Assembly: GCA_029532415.1 (NCBI GenBank)
Contig: JAQOTA010000070.1
Coordinates: 186,001 to 250,000, forward strand
Source of the DNA: Marasmius tenuissimus
Taxonomy: Eukaryota; Basidiomycota; Agaricomycetes; Agaricales; Marasmiaceae
Reading direction: 5' to 3'
Length of the DNA stretch: 64,000 bases
Shown here one piece after another: positions 35,724-48,400 of this stretch; position 1 is the stretch's first letter; every line of letters starts with the position of its first letter. The notes under the pieces are model-generated. The model ran no database searches, was not told where the DNA came from, and saw only the letters and a program-made list of their open reading frames with translations. The position numbers and the translations under genes are program-made.

Positions 35724-38118
35724 TTTGTGTAGAGAAACAAAGGACGATGGGAGTAAGATCGATAAAACAATTTCTGCACGATCAATGATTCCAAAAATTC
35801 CGTTGGTTGAGGGCAGGTCAAAATGCAAAGAACAAATGGTAGCAAATCTGGGCACCGCCACCGGCGGCCTCTGGCGCTTCCCCCAACCTTCTCAGCGTCA
35901 ACTCAGGCCTCATGTTGGGGGTTCGCTCCCAGCAAGGCAAAAGACATTTCAAGCACCCAAAAAAGGCCATCAGAATTTTAACTTGAGGTCTCATATATCT
36001 GCTTTCTTCATTCAGTGAAACTGCTCACCTCCCCGGTCCCCAGTTGGAGCCTTGCAGGTAATGGTGGGAGTCCGACAGGTCGTAGGGTATTCAGGTCTTC
36101 CATTTCTCCCAATGAAAGAGACGATGTCTCCATCTCAATAGGCTTCTGCGATATCACTCGTGAACACGGGCATTATCTTCTCATCTTTGAGCATTCCACG
36201 GTTTGTCAAGACTCTCAATCATACAAGACCCGATCACAACATTCACTGATAATATCCCCAAAAGCTCAGTGTAGAACGCCGTGGCCCGTGGATATGCCTG
36301 ATTTGATGTGATCTCATTTCCCTGGAACAAGTTGGCAAGGCCAATAGGTCTTATCTGACCCAATTATAGCCCAGGTTATTCAATCATGCCACTGCTTGGC
36401 CCCCGTCTTCCGATGTAATCCTCAGTCACGTTCGGAATCCAATTGGATTGCTCAGCCCCACTGGTCTGAATTCCCGTCCTTTACCGACTTTCCCTCAGAT
36501 GAATCGTTTTGCTTGACTTTGAACCGGTAAATGTCTCTCCGTGCGTCGGGCTGAATGGCTCAGAGATCGACAGTTTTCGAGCTGCTCAGTATGTGCAGTC
36601 AACGTCCAGGTGGCGGCTGTGAAAGCTTGGCACTCAGGCAGAGGCTGCAATTGGTTCTTTAACAGCTTTTTTAGTTCCTCCACACTCAAGCCGTGCGACC
36701 TGCCGCCGCATGGAGGTGACGGATGTAGCTAGACTTCTTCAAATTTGCTTCAGGATGACATGAGGATTAGACGTGCACGTACTCGGGAGATTGTCCACTT
36801 CGAGAATCCTTTCCTTCCGAATTTCCCGTTTAATGTACAGCAAGTTCACAGGTCTGGGCCCACCCACGAACTGTCTGTGATGAACTCGGACCATCGCCAT
36901 GTCAGGTCTTGACGTCGGCCTGACGAGAAGATTCAGTTTCAGTGAATACGGGTGCCGGACTCTTTTCAATGGTCTTCCCTCTCCAAAGCCGTGTCGAAAC
37001 GTAAGTGTCGCCCTCTACACATTTGCGACAAGCTGCCGAACCAGAATCAGAAAGACGTGGGCAATCCATCCATACAGAAGGGACTCTGCTCGTTTAGAGA
37101 ACGTTCGCGGGACTATTGTCATTTTTGCCTCTAGACGTCGGTTCGCAAGTAAGGGGGGCATTCGCCTTCCATTGGGTGTCGCGGTTAGCCTCAGGACCTA
37201 GCTAAAATGTAGAACCGCGCCGTTCAATCGACGACTGATACACGCCTCCTTACGGTTGACCCTGGCCCGACCGCCGCCGAGTCCTGACGCCAGTGGTGGA
37301 CTATTCACCCCAGTTCTCCCGCTCACTGCGTAAAGCCGAAACTAGAGAGAGATTGCCGCAACGGTCGGCAGGTCGAATGATGCCCACCTGCCCTACCATG
37401 TACGATAAAACGACGCCACGGTCGTGTCATTCGGCCTAGTACGAGTCACAGAGCTTCAGGCTTACATGAAACGGAAGCTCAAGTTGAATCTTGATGAACA
37501 ATAGAAATGATTCGATCGGGGTTGGTGGGATAGAGTTTGGCGAGTACCCTGAGGCAATTTTTTACGGTTGCAGGACGACGACTCAATATGAGGCTTAACC
37601 CCGAGTCGTTACCAGCATTTCGTGGAAATACCCAATATCCATATCATCGTCATCTTCATACGATCGAGAATACCACCCAGGGCGCGGCATATACATGTTC
37701 TCTTTGACCGGGAGTGCCACCGCGATTGAATTGCCCAAAGAAAAGGATAATACGATGTTGAGTTATAGCCTTTCTCCGATATGCAACCGCCGACTCCCTT
37801 CCGAGGAACCCAGGACGAAGGAACCCATGAGTTGACTGTATACGTGACTGCCGCACCATGCGGTATGGACCCTCGAGGCCTTCAGTCTCACAATACCCGA
37901 GCATTGGATTTGTACTGGTGGCACCGAAGGCAGCAGGTGGCTTGTTTGACTCTAAGTTCGGTTAACCGATGGAAGGTTGAAGAACCGAGTAATCATGATG
38001 ACTGCTGCTTCCGGCCCGTGAGCGTCCCGGACGTTGCCGGTTTGAAGTCGCTCTGGACTCTGGAGTCTCAGGGTTGGTGAGCGACCGCTGTGAACTTCAA
38101 CAAGGAACTCACACGACC
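35724..38118. other. 2.4-kb gene-poor stretch
   Basis: Between the divergent starts of EF-1-beta and an F-box gene. It should contain both promoters. Frames are short and unconserved on either strand, and I see no repeats. Confidence 0.5.
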
Positions 38119-40037
38119 ATGACCTCTATCTCTAATTCCTTTGATGCTATACCGCAAGAAATTCTCGAGCACATAGCGTATCAAATTGCCTCGGAAACGT
38201 TCCTCGGCCCTCCGTCAAACATTCTCCCATTCGTCACCACCAATCGTTGGACCTACTCTTGTCTCTCAGTCTCATCAAATACTTGCCTTTACGCCAGAAT
38301 TTTTGAGGACAAGTTCGATACTCTTCCAGCGATTCGTCGAATAGGAACGCACCGCCTATCAGCTGGAATTCTCTCAGGGGAGTTGAAGCGAAGATGTTTG
38401 TATCTCAAACGTATCAGGTCGCGGCTGGATGCATGCACAGATGAAGAATCTAACGTGCGAGATGAGGAGATGTTACGAGAGGTTTTGAATTATGCATATT
38501 TGCTCATGCTAGAGAACGAGGGGAAGAACGAGCGACAACTGAAGGAATATGCTCAAATCGATATCTGGTTGAAGGATTACTGGTTTCACGAATTTGGGGC
38601 TTCGGGGGTGAGAAGTAGGATCACGTCTGATGAGTGGCCGATGGAGAATGGCAATCTTGTTCTTGCAATGTGGCTATATTGGTTCCTTCTCAAACCAGGT
38701 ATGTTTGGATTGTCCATCTTGCCCCGATTCTCTACAAAGGTGATACCGATGCAGAGACCTATCGACGAGAGGACCCGGGATCTTGGAAAGCAGTGGATAT
38801 CTTGAAAGTGTTTGCCTTGGGTGCCCACACGGTGAGCCAGTCCTGCATCGTGGCGTTTACTATCTCTAATCAAATCGTGCGTATTCAGTACTTCCTTTCA
38901 TCACCGTCGTGGACGGATTTCATACCACCATCCGAAATGTATGGAAGCGATATATCAGAAGTAACCTATTTCTCGGACAGGACACGATTCAGGCCTCCCC
39001 CGTTAGCTGTGCCTGCCATCCTTTCCTTCATCACTCTCGTCAGCCAGCTGCAAGATGAGACGGACTACTCAACTCCCTTCACCACGCTCGAAACCTCGGC
39101 TCCGAAGCGTTTCGGTAGCATGGAATGGGAACGAGAATGGGGGAGGTGCCATAGTCTAGGGCAGCAATCGTCCGACAAGTTCGTAGCGGACTCCTTTACA
39201 CCTGGCAGGTTAGTCCACGCGGTCTCCAGGTACCTCCATGTTACTCATCAGGCTCCTTTTCATTGCAGCCTCGAGGGTGTCTGGGAAGGTTTATTCACGG
39301 TGCGTATTCTTCCGAGTTTCGTCCACCTCCGAAGGTCGGCCCTGATCTAGGATATAGTATACCGAGTTTACCGCGTACGCTGCTTTGCTCCAGGGTGCTC
39401 CTCCGCAACTCCTGCAAAGAAGTCTGGTAGTTCGACATCGCCAAACCTGGAAACTCAGAGAACACCACCTTATACCCTCAGATTCGTCCCGATCAGACTC
39501 TGGTATAGGATTAGAGGACGGTGATAACATCGAACCTTTGTCAGCTGGCGACCCATTGCGTTCATACTTCCCAACTGGAACCTTTATCCGAGAACACTCA
39601 TGGGGTATTGAAGTCCGCGAACCACATAAAGAACTCTTAGAGTATCGCAGAGCAGCTCCTGGCACAAGTAAATCCAGTGTTGTGGATATCATCATTACTG
39701 GCGAGGTACCAGTTCTCATCTCTTCAAATGGCGTCCTCTGTCTGAATCGTATTCTAGGGACATTCGGCGTGGGGTCAATTCAGTCTTGTTGGCCGCATAC
39801 GAGCTTGTGATGGCTTCATTAGCCTCTCCAAAGATTATGTACGTCTCGAAACACGATCACCGATAGACGTACCGCTAACGTTAGTCACAGATTGACGGTG
39901 ATAGAGGCAAGTGGCTGTATCGAGGCTATCTGGTCGGGAATGTAAATGGTAATCTAGCCGGAAGATGGCGCGATACTCTCAGTCCTGTCGATGTTCCTGG
40001 ATACGAGGGATGCTTCACCATGTCGAGACGACGATGA
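38119..40037 (+). CDS. F-box protein, six exons
   Basis: Six exons: 38119-38698, 38740-39208, 39269-39299, 39358-39705, 39758-39838 and 39891-40037. They sum to 1656 nt, an intact frame of 551 residues. The first intron is only 41 nt. The F-box is at residues 8-45 (AIPQEILEHIAYQI to FVTTNRWTYSCLS), followed by CLYARIFEDKFDT. The C-terminal half holds LEGVWEGLFTYTEFTAYAALL (split over a 31-nt exon), GQFSLVGRIRACDGFISL and WLYRGYLVGNVNGNLAGRWRD, a pattern I associate with a large basidiomycete F-box family. It is related to the gene at 31703-33861 in layout and intron positions; the two face away from each other on either side of EF-1-beta. It should bind Skp1; the substrate is unknown. Confidence 0.85.
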
Positions 40038-41928
40038 TGTTGAAAACTGCGAAGTAGATAATTGGCTCGGACAGCGACAATAATCGGATTACTGACCAGA
40101 TGTACTATACATGTACCCGTACGATGCATTGTTATCACTCTGTATTGGAATACCCCCAAGGCCCGCATAGCTCTCTACATCACAACTGGTGCTTGGGAGA
40201 ACAACAGATACTATGGCTATCCCGTTCGTGACTACGGAGATTGTGGCCCGACCCTCGACGCTGGCCGCTTAAAAGTTTACGACAAACAAAGAGCACACGC
40301 ACACGCACTTGAAACACTTCGGCGGCTCCACCAATCATGCTCGCGTTCTGTGTCTCAGAGGGAAAGCCTTGTCCATCCGTAACCTCCGAGCGTTAACCCG
40401 CGATCTGACGCGGGTCGCAAACGCGTTGACGCGCATCAGTCGAGATCCGAAGGTGAGCGGACCGTCCCAAAATGGTAACTAAGTTGGGGGAGCTATGTCT
40501 GTGGGTCCCTCCCGTTCCCAAATCAAGATGCCGAAGGACAGCATAGAAAAAGTAGACATCCTTTTGTATGAAATGGGGCTAATCCATTGATTTTATTATA
40601 GCCTATTAGTGGGAGATGTACTTGTATAGTAAGACGAGCAAGTAGGTAGAGTAGAGATTGTCCGAGCCTGGCTGAATAAATATGTGTCTATGCTACAACT
40701 ATAGAAAGTGGCGGACTAAAAATACAGAAGATGATGAAGCCGGTTCATTGGGTGATTGCACTGGTTGGAGAAGGAGAAATGATTGGGGATGGGCTGCGAT
40801 CCGAGGACTGCGATTACGATGGTTGCATAGTGTAGTTGGGGATTATTCGCGACAGATGGGAAGATAGTTGAAACTTCGTAGGTCGCGCCACGGAGCTGAA
40901 GGGGATCCAGTGTCATTTCGGCGAGCCAAGACATTATCAAACGACCGAGAGACCGCGTCAACAGACTCCTCAAGCTTGATCAGGCAGACAAGGTGTCATC
41001 AATGCCGAAGCGCACAAAAAAGAACTTGGAACCCAAGAAACGATTAGACTTGCAGTAAAAGAAGGTGGAACTGTAATGCATCGTCTCAATAAACATTGAG
41101 GGAGAGACAGTGGTCGACAGACTCACAACGTGAATTATAGGCAATGACGGGCGAAAGGTAGCGTGAGTCGTGAGTCGTGCTAGAAATCCCTTCAAGTGGT
41201 GGGTGGCAGATGAGTCGGATGGCGACGTGAAGAAAAATTTTGTGCAACGTACAGGTCAATTCTGGGTGCCGCAACTATTGCACTTGCCGCTACTGTCGAT
41301 TCTAGCGTTGCAATTAGTACAGAACTGAGTAGGCATTGTGTTGGATGTTTGAGATGCTGGGAAACATACTTCGCAGTGGTTTAAAACCGAAAGCTGAACG
41401 CTCATATTCGTCGCTTATGCCTTGTTCTGGTGTGCTTTCTCAGTCAGTTCGGGACAGCGCTCAGAGTTGCGGTGATCCTAGTGATTGTGTGTTCAGTGGG
41501 TCCAGCTGTACCCATCGGAGTCAACAAAAACAGCCCTACAAGGTATTGATGAGCTTGATTAGAAAATGGAGCACTGTTCTTGGTGCGAGGTGGCTGGCCG
41601 GTTCGTCAAGCCACAGGCGATAGTGATTTGTCACCGTCAGGTACCAAACACAGTAACAATTCGAATTGAGCCACCTGCTGTTTTGACGACGGTTTTGCAA
41701 ATGGAGTACATCGTTTCAGCATCGATTTGACTTTAGGAGCATCGGAAAGCAAGACAAGGAAATCCATTTTTAACCCGATGCATCTTGAGGTCGTCAAGGA
41801 CAGAGCGTGGGAAATTTATGCAGCCTGGCACCTCCCATGGCCCTGGGAAACTTGACATCACGCCGAGTTTGACCTAGGAGGACCAGGGTTGCACACCTTT
41901 CTTTGGACCCACACCTCACCCACATCCT
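40038..41928. other. Gene-poor stretch
   Basis: No recognisable protein on either strand. Two tracts at 40.6-40.9 and 41.0-41.3 kb have modest frames on both strands without motifs or splice partners. Confidence 0.5.
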
Positions 41929-43494
41929 ATGGACACAAGCCTTTGCGATCTTCCCCGTGACACTCTCGTGGACATCGGTACAGTGACCTATATCTCATGA
42001 ACCTTCTTTGGCTTCTTATCGACGTGTAGATTTCAGTTATTGGCTTGGGCCGCGGGAGGATTCCTATTATCTATTCTATCTTAACGGAGAGATCTTCGTG
42101 GTTCAAGGTCCTCCAGCGACATATGAAGATGAAAATGAGCTCATAACAGCACACGACAAAACCAGAGATCGGCATTTGAGAGCTATGGTCAATATTCCAA
42201 TTGAAATTCTTCCGTCTTTCATGGATTGAAAATTTGCTACCTCCAGCTGCAGCAAATGGAAACACTTGCCATCAAGACAAAAAATGGTTCCTCCTTCACC
42301 GAGATCAAAAAAACAGATGAATACCGCGTTTTGCCCAAGAGGAAGACTTGGACCATGTACGAGATCAAAGTCCCACTCTGGTTGCGGAAAGTGCAGGAAA
42401 GTGAACTGCAACTCATCAGATGGGTCGGGTGTGGGCGGTGTTTGTGCCGGTTGGACGGCGTTGAAGTGGGTGAGCAAATTGAACATATCAAACTCCGTTA
42501 TGAATCGATGATGGATGGCCGCTCATTCTGTGTATGAATACACCCAGATGTTGACATCGCATGGGATCTCCTCACCTTCAAGAAGATGGAAAGGATCATG
42601 GTTGCCGTGAAAGAGCTCAGTGAGCTGGACTTGTGCTACAAGCCTGTGGCCCACATTTTACGTGGAAACGACGTGATCGGAATAGCGTTTGAAAGGCAGT
42701 CCGGACGGCCAATGCAATATGTAGATAAGCGACTGGTGCGTAGCTTGACAAACCTCGCTGGGATATGTGTAAGATGGTATCTTTTGCAGTTTTACTCCTC
42801 CATGTGTCAATTGCACGAAAGGAGCCGCCCGTGCCGCCTATACCTTCGGTATCCTTATTTTTCTGACTACTGGATTCAGGATGGCAAACTACGGGTCTAC
42901 CACCATCTCTGGGGTTTCAATGTGCGCAAAGGCCGAGAAACGGGGTTGGAAGCCCATGACGAAGACGCAGCTTTGAAGACAATGGACAAAATATTCCATC
43001 TCTTAAAACAAAAGGGTAATAATCCTGGCGAGGATAGATACGGAAACGGCGATCCGCTGATCCTCGCGTACGCTCAAATGGGTCGGGAACATCCCCTTCG
43101 AAATCCCGTGGTGAAGATTACAATCAACCCACCAGTTTACACACTTGTGAACAATACGTCCCTCTCCCCTCGTCGAATGAATGGCTGGATTCGTTTTAAC
43201 CGTCCGGTTCTCTCTGGCAATGGGGACTCCTCCATGGATGCAAAACCTCCACACTATCGTCTCGCCCCAGTTCGAAAATCTTTCCCACTCATAGCATCTC
43301 ATTGTACTTCTAAACGCTCTCGGCTTGATTCACAAGCGATCCCCTCAGAGAGTCGAGTGGTCGAGACTGATGATACAGAGACGATCGGGTCCGGCGACGG
43401 TGACGACGAAACTTTGGTGGACGAGGACGGTTCGATTTCTGGCTACCCACGCTTCTCATCTATTTCAACGATAAGATCAGTAAATTCAATCTAA
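41929..43494 (+). CDS. F-box-like N-terminus joined to a domain of unknown function
   Basis: MDTSLCDLPRDTLVDI at 41929 looks like the start of an F-box and is followed by a GT donor. The next open block (42050-42230) reads YWLGPREDSYYLFYLNGEI. A later block gives WTMYEIKVPLWLRKVQESE, and a probable intron from about 42471 to 42548 removes an in-frame TGA. The longest part (42586-43494) includes AVKELSELDLCYKPVAHILR, IAFERQSGRPMQYVDKRLV and DYWIQDGKLRVYHHLWGFN, reminiscent of kinase-fold proteins of unknown function in Agaricomycetes. It has an acidic tail ending SSISTIRSVNSI. Exon borders before 42586 are uncertain, so the N-terminal link is an inference. Confidence 0.5.
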
Positions 43495-45792
43495 GTACAG
43501 TTCTAGTTCACTTCAATGACATCCAACTTTCTATTCCCCGATCTCCTACTACCCTTTCTATATAGTTGGTGCTTTCCTCGCTCTCCTCCGCCACCCTGTG
43601 TATTTATTTCGCCCTCTACTTCACAAGTCGTTTCCGAACTACTTTCGTGTATTGTATACTGGACGAGCCTGTTTCTCGTCACCTTATTTCTGATCGCTCT
43701 TGCCTTGATTTTGCTTTCGTCTCTTTGCTATCCCTGTTGTATCTGTATCTATGTCCCTCTCCCTCTCCATCCCTTGTACTCCTAACCTGTAACTCTTTGA
43801 ACAAGGCGCGGATTTGATCGAGTCACTTGGCACAGTTCCCTGGTTTGAGGAGTTCGATTTCTAGGTCCCATGGCAAACCGCGTCAACTTCGAGAATGTAC
43901 TGCGCCTGTTGCGATAAAGACGAGTTGAGCTATATCCTCCGTTTCGGACTTCGCCGACAAGATCGCCCTTGTCCACCAAAGCGCCTTGTATGTAGCGCTG
44001 GAAACAATTATGTGTGCCCGGCGGTGCTGCGACAATCAGAGGTAAATCATCACAGCGACACTGGAAAACAAATACCTATTCAAATTGTTCAAAAACCCTA
44101 TGTGTTGATCTCCATCTATGATTCGACTTCGGCAATACGTATGGTCTCCCGCCGGCTGAGCCGAACGCCCCTCTCGTTGCGAACAACCTCAAGTGACGGA
44201 AGGGGCCGCATATCCCGGGGGGGAGTCTCTTCAAACGCTGATCTCCCGAGCTGAGCCAGAGGTTGCTATTTCCCCAAGGTTCTTCAGAAGAATACAAGGG
44301 TCGCTATTTGGCTTGAACTTAGACCTGTTATTTGTTTCGCTCTTACGAAGCGGCATCATTTCTCAAGAAACGTCCGGTTAAACCGCCACAATGCCACCAA
44401 CGGGATGCTCACGCGGCTCCCTTGATAGGACACAATGTTGGTTTGGAAATTATGGACTTAGATGGGTTTCGGTCCCAAGCAAGTGGTATCGACTCCCTAG
44501 AATGCACATATCGAGTGCCAAAAGGATCGTACAGCAAGGGGCGGAGCCTGAGGGAGAGGGAGCGACGCCCTCCTAGAGTTGTACTGTTCCCACTGCATGC
44601 ACGGGACCGCGAAGCCTTGGAGCGCTTCTGAGTCAAATCTCCGCCGGTGACGTGAACCCGAGACTGCTGGAAGGTAGGTGTTAGAAGAAGGGAGTGTGGG
44701 TTTTTTCTTTTGTTTTCGCCAGCTTTTAGTAGCTTTGCCTCGAAAGGCATCTTGTCAAGCAACGTCGTCCACTTACGGGTCGAACACACTTTGCACTAGA
44801 TAGAGCACATAAAAACAAATAAACGGGCGCGCTTACCCCCACCCAAGTTGGAGTTCATGGGCGCACGCCGTGAACTCACACTCGGCGAATTGACGGGAAG
44901 TCCCGACTCGAACTGTGTATTCCTGATTTCGGGTGTGAAAAACTCTGCGGTATTCTCCCACTCACACCTTCGGTGGTAGATTGGTCGCGCTTCATAGCTT
45001 GGTGTGGTGTTTCTTCACCGCAACTCGAAGCAAACCAGTTTGAACGGACAAGAGCTCTGCTATGTCTACAATCGAGAACACATGTACTAGTGCGTTTTAC
45101 CGATACTCAGCCTTTCTCCGCCGGATCTGCTTTTTGAAACCATGTCGGAGAAGATTGATCACCGACATACAACACTACCGCTGGGAAGATGCTCAAAAAT
45201 CGACTCGTTTGGGGCCAATAAGCCTCAAAGACATCACCGCCGGCCCGAGGGACCCCCGTCTGAGGCTATCTCCCACAAAGGATAGATACAGCTCAGGAAG
45301 AGTGGTGTTCAAGCTCTTATCGGCTAGTGCCTATGCTCGTGCTTTGTGCTTTATCTTGTGATAATTATGTAGCTAACTTTCAGATATCACGACAACGGTT
45401 CGGGTAGTATACCAACATTTGGGTATAACTGATCGACTGTGGAGAACAAAGAACGCCCGAGCATCCGAAACTGTTGAGTTGAATACTTGACTCTAGCTCG
45501 CCTTGACGCTCAGCTAAATCATATGGAAAGATTGCAATGACTAGTAAGAATGAAGCGGTCTGAAGTTGAAGCTTCTGAGGGATCTTACTTCGCGCCGTGC
45601 GGCGTGGCGTGGGATAAACATACCAAACCCGGACTCGGGCTTTAGAAATCTAGCCCCCCGGAAATGTGGGAATCGTTCGATCATCGTTCTTTTCCCTCGT
45701 CGACCACCTTCGACGACGACGAGCGACGCACTTGGATCTCTGCCCGTTCATTTTTTTGCACTGATCATACAAGTTTTTGTCCGCAAGTCGCC
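43495..45792. other. Gene-poor stretch
   Basis: Starts with a pyrimidine-rich 3' flank (43.5-43.8 kb) that gives artificial hydrophobic frames. The rest has short frames on both strands with no motif. The last 150 bases are the likely promoter and leader of the gene at 45793. Confidence 0.5.
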
Positions 45793-46712
45793 ATGTTCAA
45801 CTTACTTCTACTTTCGCTGTCTTTCCTTCTTTTTGGACCCCTTGTACAGGCTTCACCGATAGCCGAACCTTTCGAACTGATACCCCATAATTCTCCTGCT
45901 TTACGGCAACGAACAACACCACCTCAGTTTCCCGATACCCCTCCGTCGTGTCCTATCTGCCAGAAGGTTCGTTACTCGTTCATTCTTCGTCTCAAGGACC
46001 CCCCTATCTCGTTGAGAAGGAGAGTTTTGTTGGCGGGACATTTTGGTGCGTTTCCTTCGGGCTATGACGAGGCAGTAGGACTGACGGCGCTCACTATAGT
46101 TCATGATGACCTCCTTACGTCCGTCAAGTGACTCAGAACAACCATCTGATTGACTCTATGGCATTCAGGACTATGACAAGATACAGAACTGTGCCCAGGC
46201 AGCTCCTGTGCTCGCCAACTTTTCGATGGTAATGCAGACATACGAGTTCAGTTACATACTTCGGATCTGATGCATCATACATACCCCTCTAGATCATATT
46301 CAACCCAGGTGCTTTCATCAATGTCATCCAGTGTGCGTGCACAGAGACATTCCAAGCTGTATTTCCTCAATGTGCCGATTGGTATTGATTTTTCCCTACG
46401 ATTCTTTGGAGACCGCAAATTTGACGTCCTCGCTCTTTTAGCTTTGTCCGCACGAACCAGTCAGACGTTTTGGAGGCACCATCGTTGCCAGACGTGGTTC
46501 AGGGCATGCGGCAGATCTGCGCACTCTCAAGTTCCTTGTTGGGTGGTGTTGCTTCCGCGAACGGCGAGATTCCTAGTGCTACTTTCGTTAGCACCCCGAC
46601 CCCGACGAGTACCAACAATGGAAGGAGAGCTGCTCTTCTGTCCAGCTTCGCTGTTTCCGCCACGGTGTTGGCAATTGCTTATGGGGTCTTTGATGCAGTT
46701 TTGCAATGGTAA
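45793..46712 (+). CDS. Small secreted Cys-rich protein, possibly GPI-anchored
   Basis: Four exons, 45793-45966, 46169-46228, 46293-46381 and 46442-46712, sum to 594 nt (197 residues) in one frame. A signal peptide (MFNLLLLSLSFLLFGPLVQA) leads the chain. The core carries CPICQK, NCAQAAP, QCACTETFQAVFPQCADWC and GMRQICAL, giving about nine Cys that could pair. A Thr/Ser-rich stretch (SATFVSTPTPTSTN) precedes a hydrophobic C-terminus (LLSSFAVSATVLAIAYGVF), typical of a GPI signal or membrane tail. I do not recognise a named family. It may be a surface or effector-like protein. It is the first of four plus-strand genes in close order. Confidence 0.8.
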
Positions 46713-47052
46713 TTGGTCGAAGGGAGGCTTTCTTATGGGATATCTATCTATCTGCTTCATGATGTTACGACAACGACATGTAATGATTGTTCACGAGTCA
46801 CGACTGTAATGACTGCGATTACCCTCTCTAATCGAGATACTATTTTGCCAAGGATCCTATTTCCGTGGCGAGTTATACTTATCCCAACTCTTGAATACGA
46901 TGCGGAGTACATATGGTGTACGTATAAAAACGGGCCCGTTGAGAAGCTCAGTCAGTTCGAATCGGTAAGCGCCAATTGCTCCTTGGTCATCCCACTCATG
47001 TAGACTCTCACGTCGTCTCACGTTGAATCCTTTCAACTTGTCTTTTGTCGCC

Positions 47053-47908
47053 ATGAATTCACACAGCGGGTCGATGGGTCAGAAACTGTCTCAGCAACGC
47101 CGTTCCTTACCTCATACCCGTCCTGCATACCAGTTTTCCGAATTCAGCTCTCGGCCCATCCCCCATGCAGGGTTCGGAGTGGGTGATTTTATGCTGGGGG
47201 CTGGCATGGTTGTCATACAGCCCTCTACGCAGAAGGTTGTTATCATTGAAGACAAGCGCAGTAATCGCTGGCTGCTCCCGAGAGGAAGGAAAGATGTAGG
47301 GGAATCGTTAGAGGAGACTGCGCTCAGGGAGGCTTTTGAAGAGGTGCGTCCTACCATTTGTCTGTTCATGTCTGTAATCTGAGTCCTTATTTGCTGTTTT
47401 TAGACAGGATATAAAGTCGATTTTCTGCCCATGTATACGGGCACTCTTCAACCTTACGCACCAAAGGATCGTCTGGGGCCGTACCCTCCCAAGAATACCG
47501 AGCCTATCTTTATGAATATCATAGGCTGGAAGGCAAGATACGATCTTCAAGGTCGGGTCAAGGATCGTGGAGGTGAATATTTCGTGTCGTGGTACGTTGG
47601 GCAGATTCCAGAAGACCCTGTAGGTCCTTTCCGCGCCGATTGTTCTTTTCACCTCATTGACTCGATGCTTTTGCTCATGCTAGGTTCGTCATGAAGGCGT
47701 TTGTATGCCCGATGAGCAAGAATATGTATCACATATTGTCACTTTTGAAGATGCATGGAAGAAATTATCTTCTGAAGATGAAAGCCGGGTATTACATCGG
47801 GCATGGACCTGTTACCTGCAGCATTTGGACGTACAGAAGGAAGTCGACGAATCAATACGATCTGGAGAGAATCAGGTCGAAGAACAATTGGGCAACTTGA
47901 CCTTATGA
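47053..47908 (+). CDS. Nudix hydrolase
   Basis: Three exons, 47053-47343, 47404-47619 and 47684-47908 (732 nt, 243 residues). The Nudix box GRKDVGESLEETALREAFEE continues across the first intron into TGY, matching G-x5-E-x7-REUxEExGU in full. RWLLPRGRKDVGE and the overall size resemble the diphosphoinositol-polyphosphate/diadenosine-polyphosphate hydrolase branch (yeast Aps1-like), which cleaves pyrophosphate bonds in the cytosol. The branch assignment is inference, the fold is firm. I chose the ATG at 47053 (MNSHSGSMGQ) as the first in frame. Its C-terminus is extended and acidic (HIVTFEDAWKKL, then Glu-rich to the end). Confidence 0.9.
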
Positions 47909-48400
47909 ACTGGACAGTGGAGTTTGGAAGGACTTGGATTGGGACATTAGAATTAGGATGGAACGAATGTAGCGATATCGTTTGTTGGACTAACCATGAT
48001 TGAAAGAGTCTGTACTATACTTTTCTGTAATCTAATCGTGTATTTTAGAACCAGAAGCTTCAAACGTGGAGGCTTCATCTAAGAGACCAATGAGCGCAAA
48101 GCCATTTTGTTCTCGTAATGGGAAGATGTGTTTCCTTATTGGGCAGCAGTGGTATTATGTCAGCGATCAAGAACCAAACAACACGTCAATAAAGCCGGAT
48201 GCTCGATGAACACTTCTTGTTCCTCAACCGCAACCTTGGTCTGTTGAAACATTTCGTACTCTTCCCCACACTTTCCCTTACTCTTTCTTCCATCGCTTTC
48301 AGCACGCTTGAACCTCTTCACAGGGTTTCTTGTAATTTATTCGCCGCCTAACCTACTCGAGCTTTCGAGCTTAACCGAATCACCCCTAGCGAGTTCTACG

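Noticed and set aside
43516..43817. Hydrophobic 80-90 residue frames resembling small membrane proteins
   Set aside because: They come from a pyrimidine-rich 3' flank in two frames at once; composition alone explains the Leu/Ser/Phe runs.
44830..45000. Possible structured RNA, judged from balanced GC and short complementary pieces
   Set aside because: I could not fit it to 5S rRNA, a tRNA or a spliceosomal RNA.
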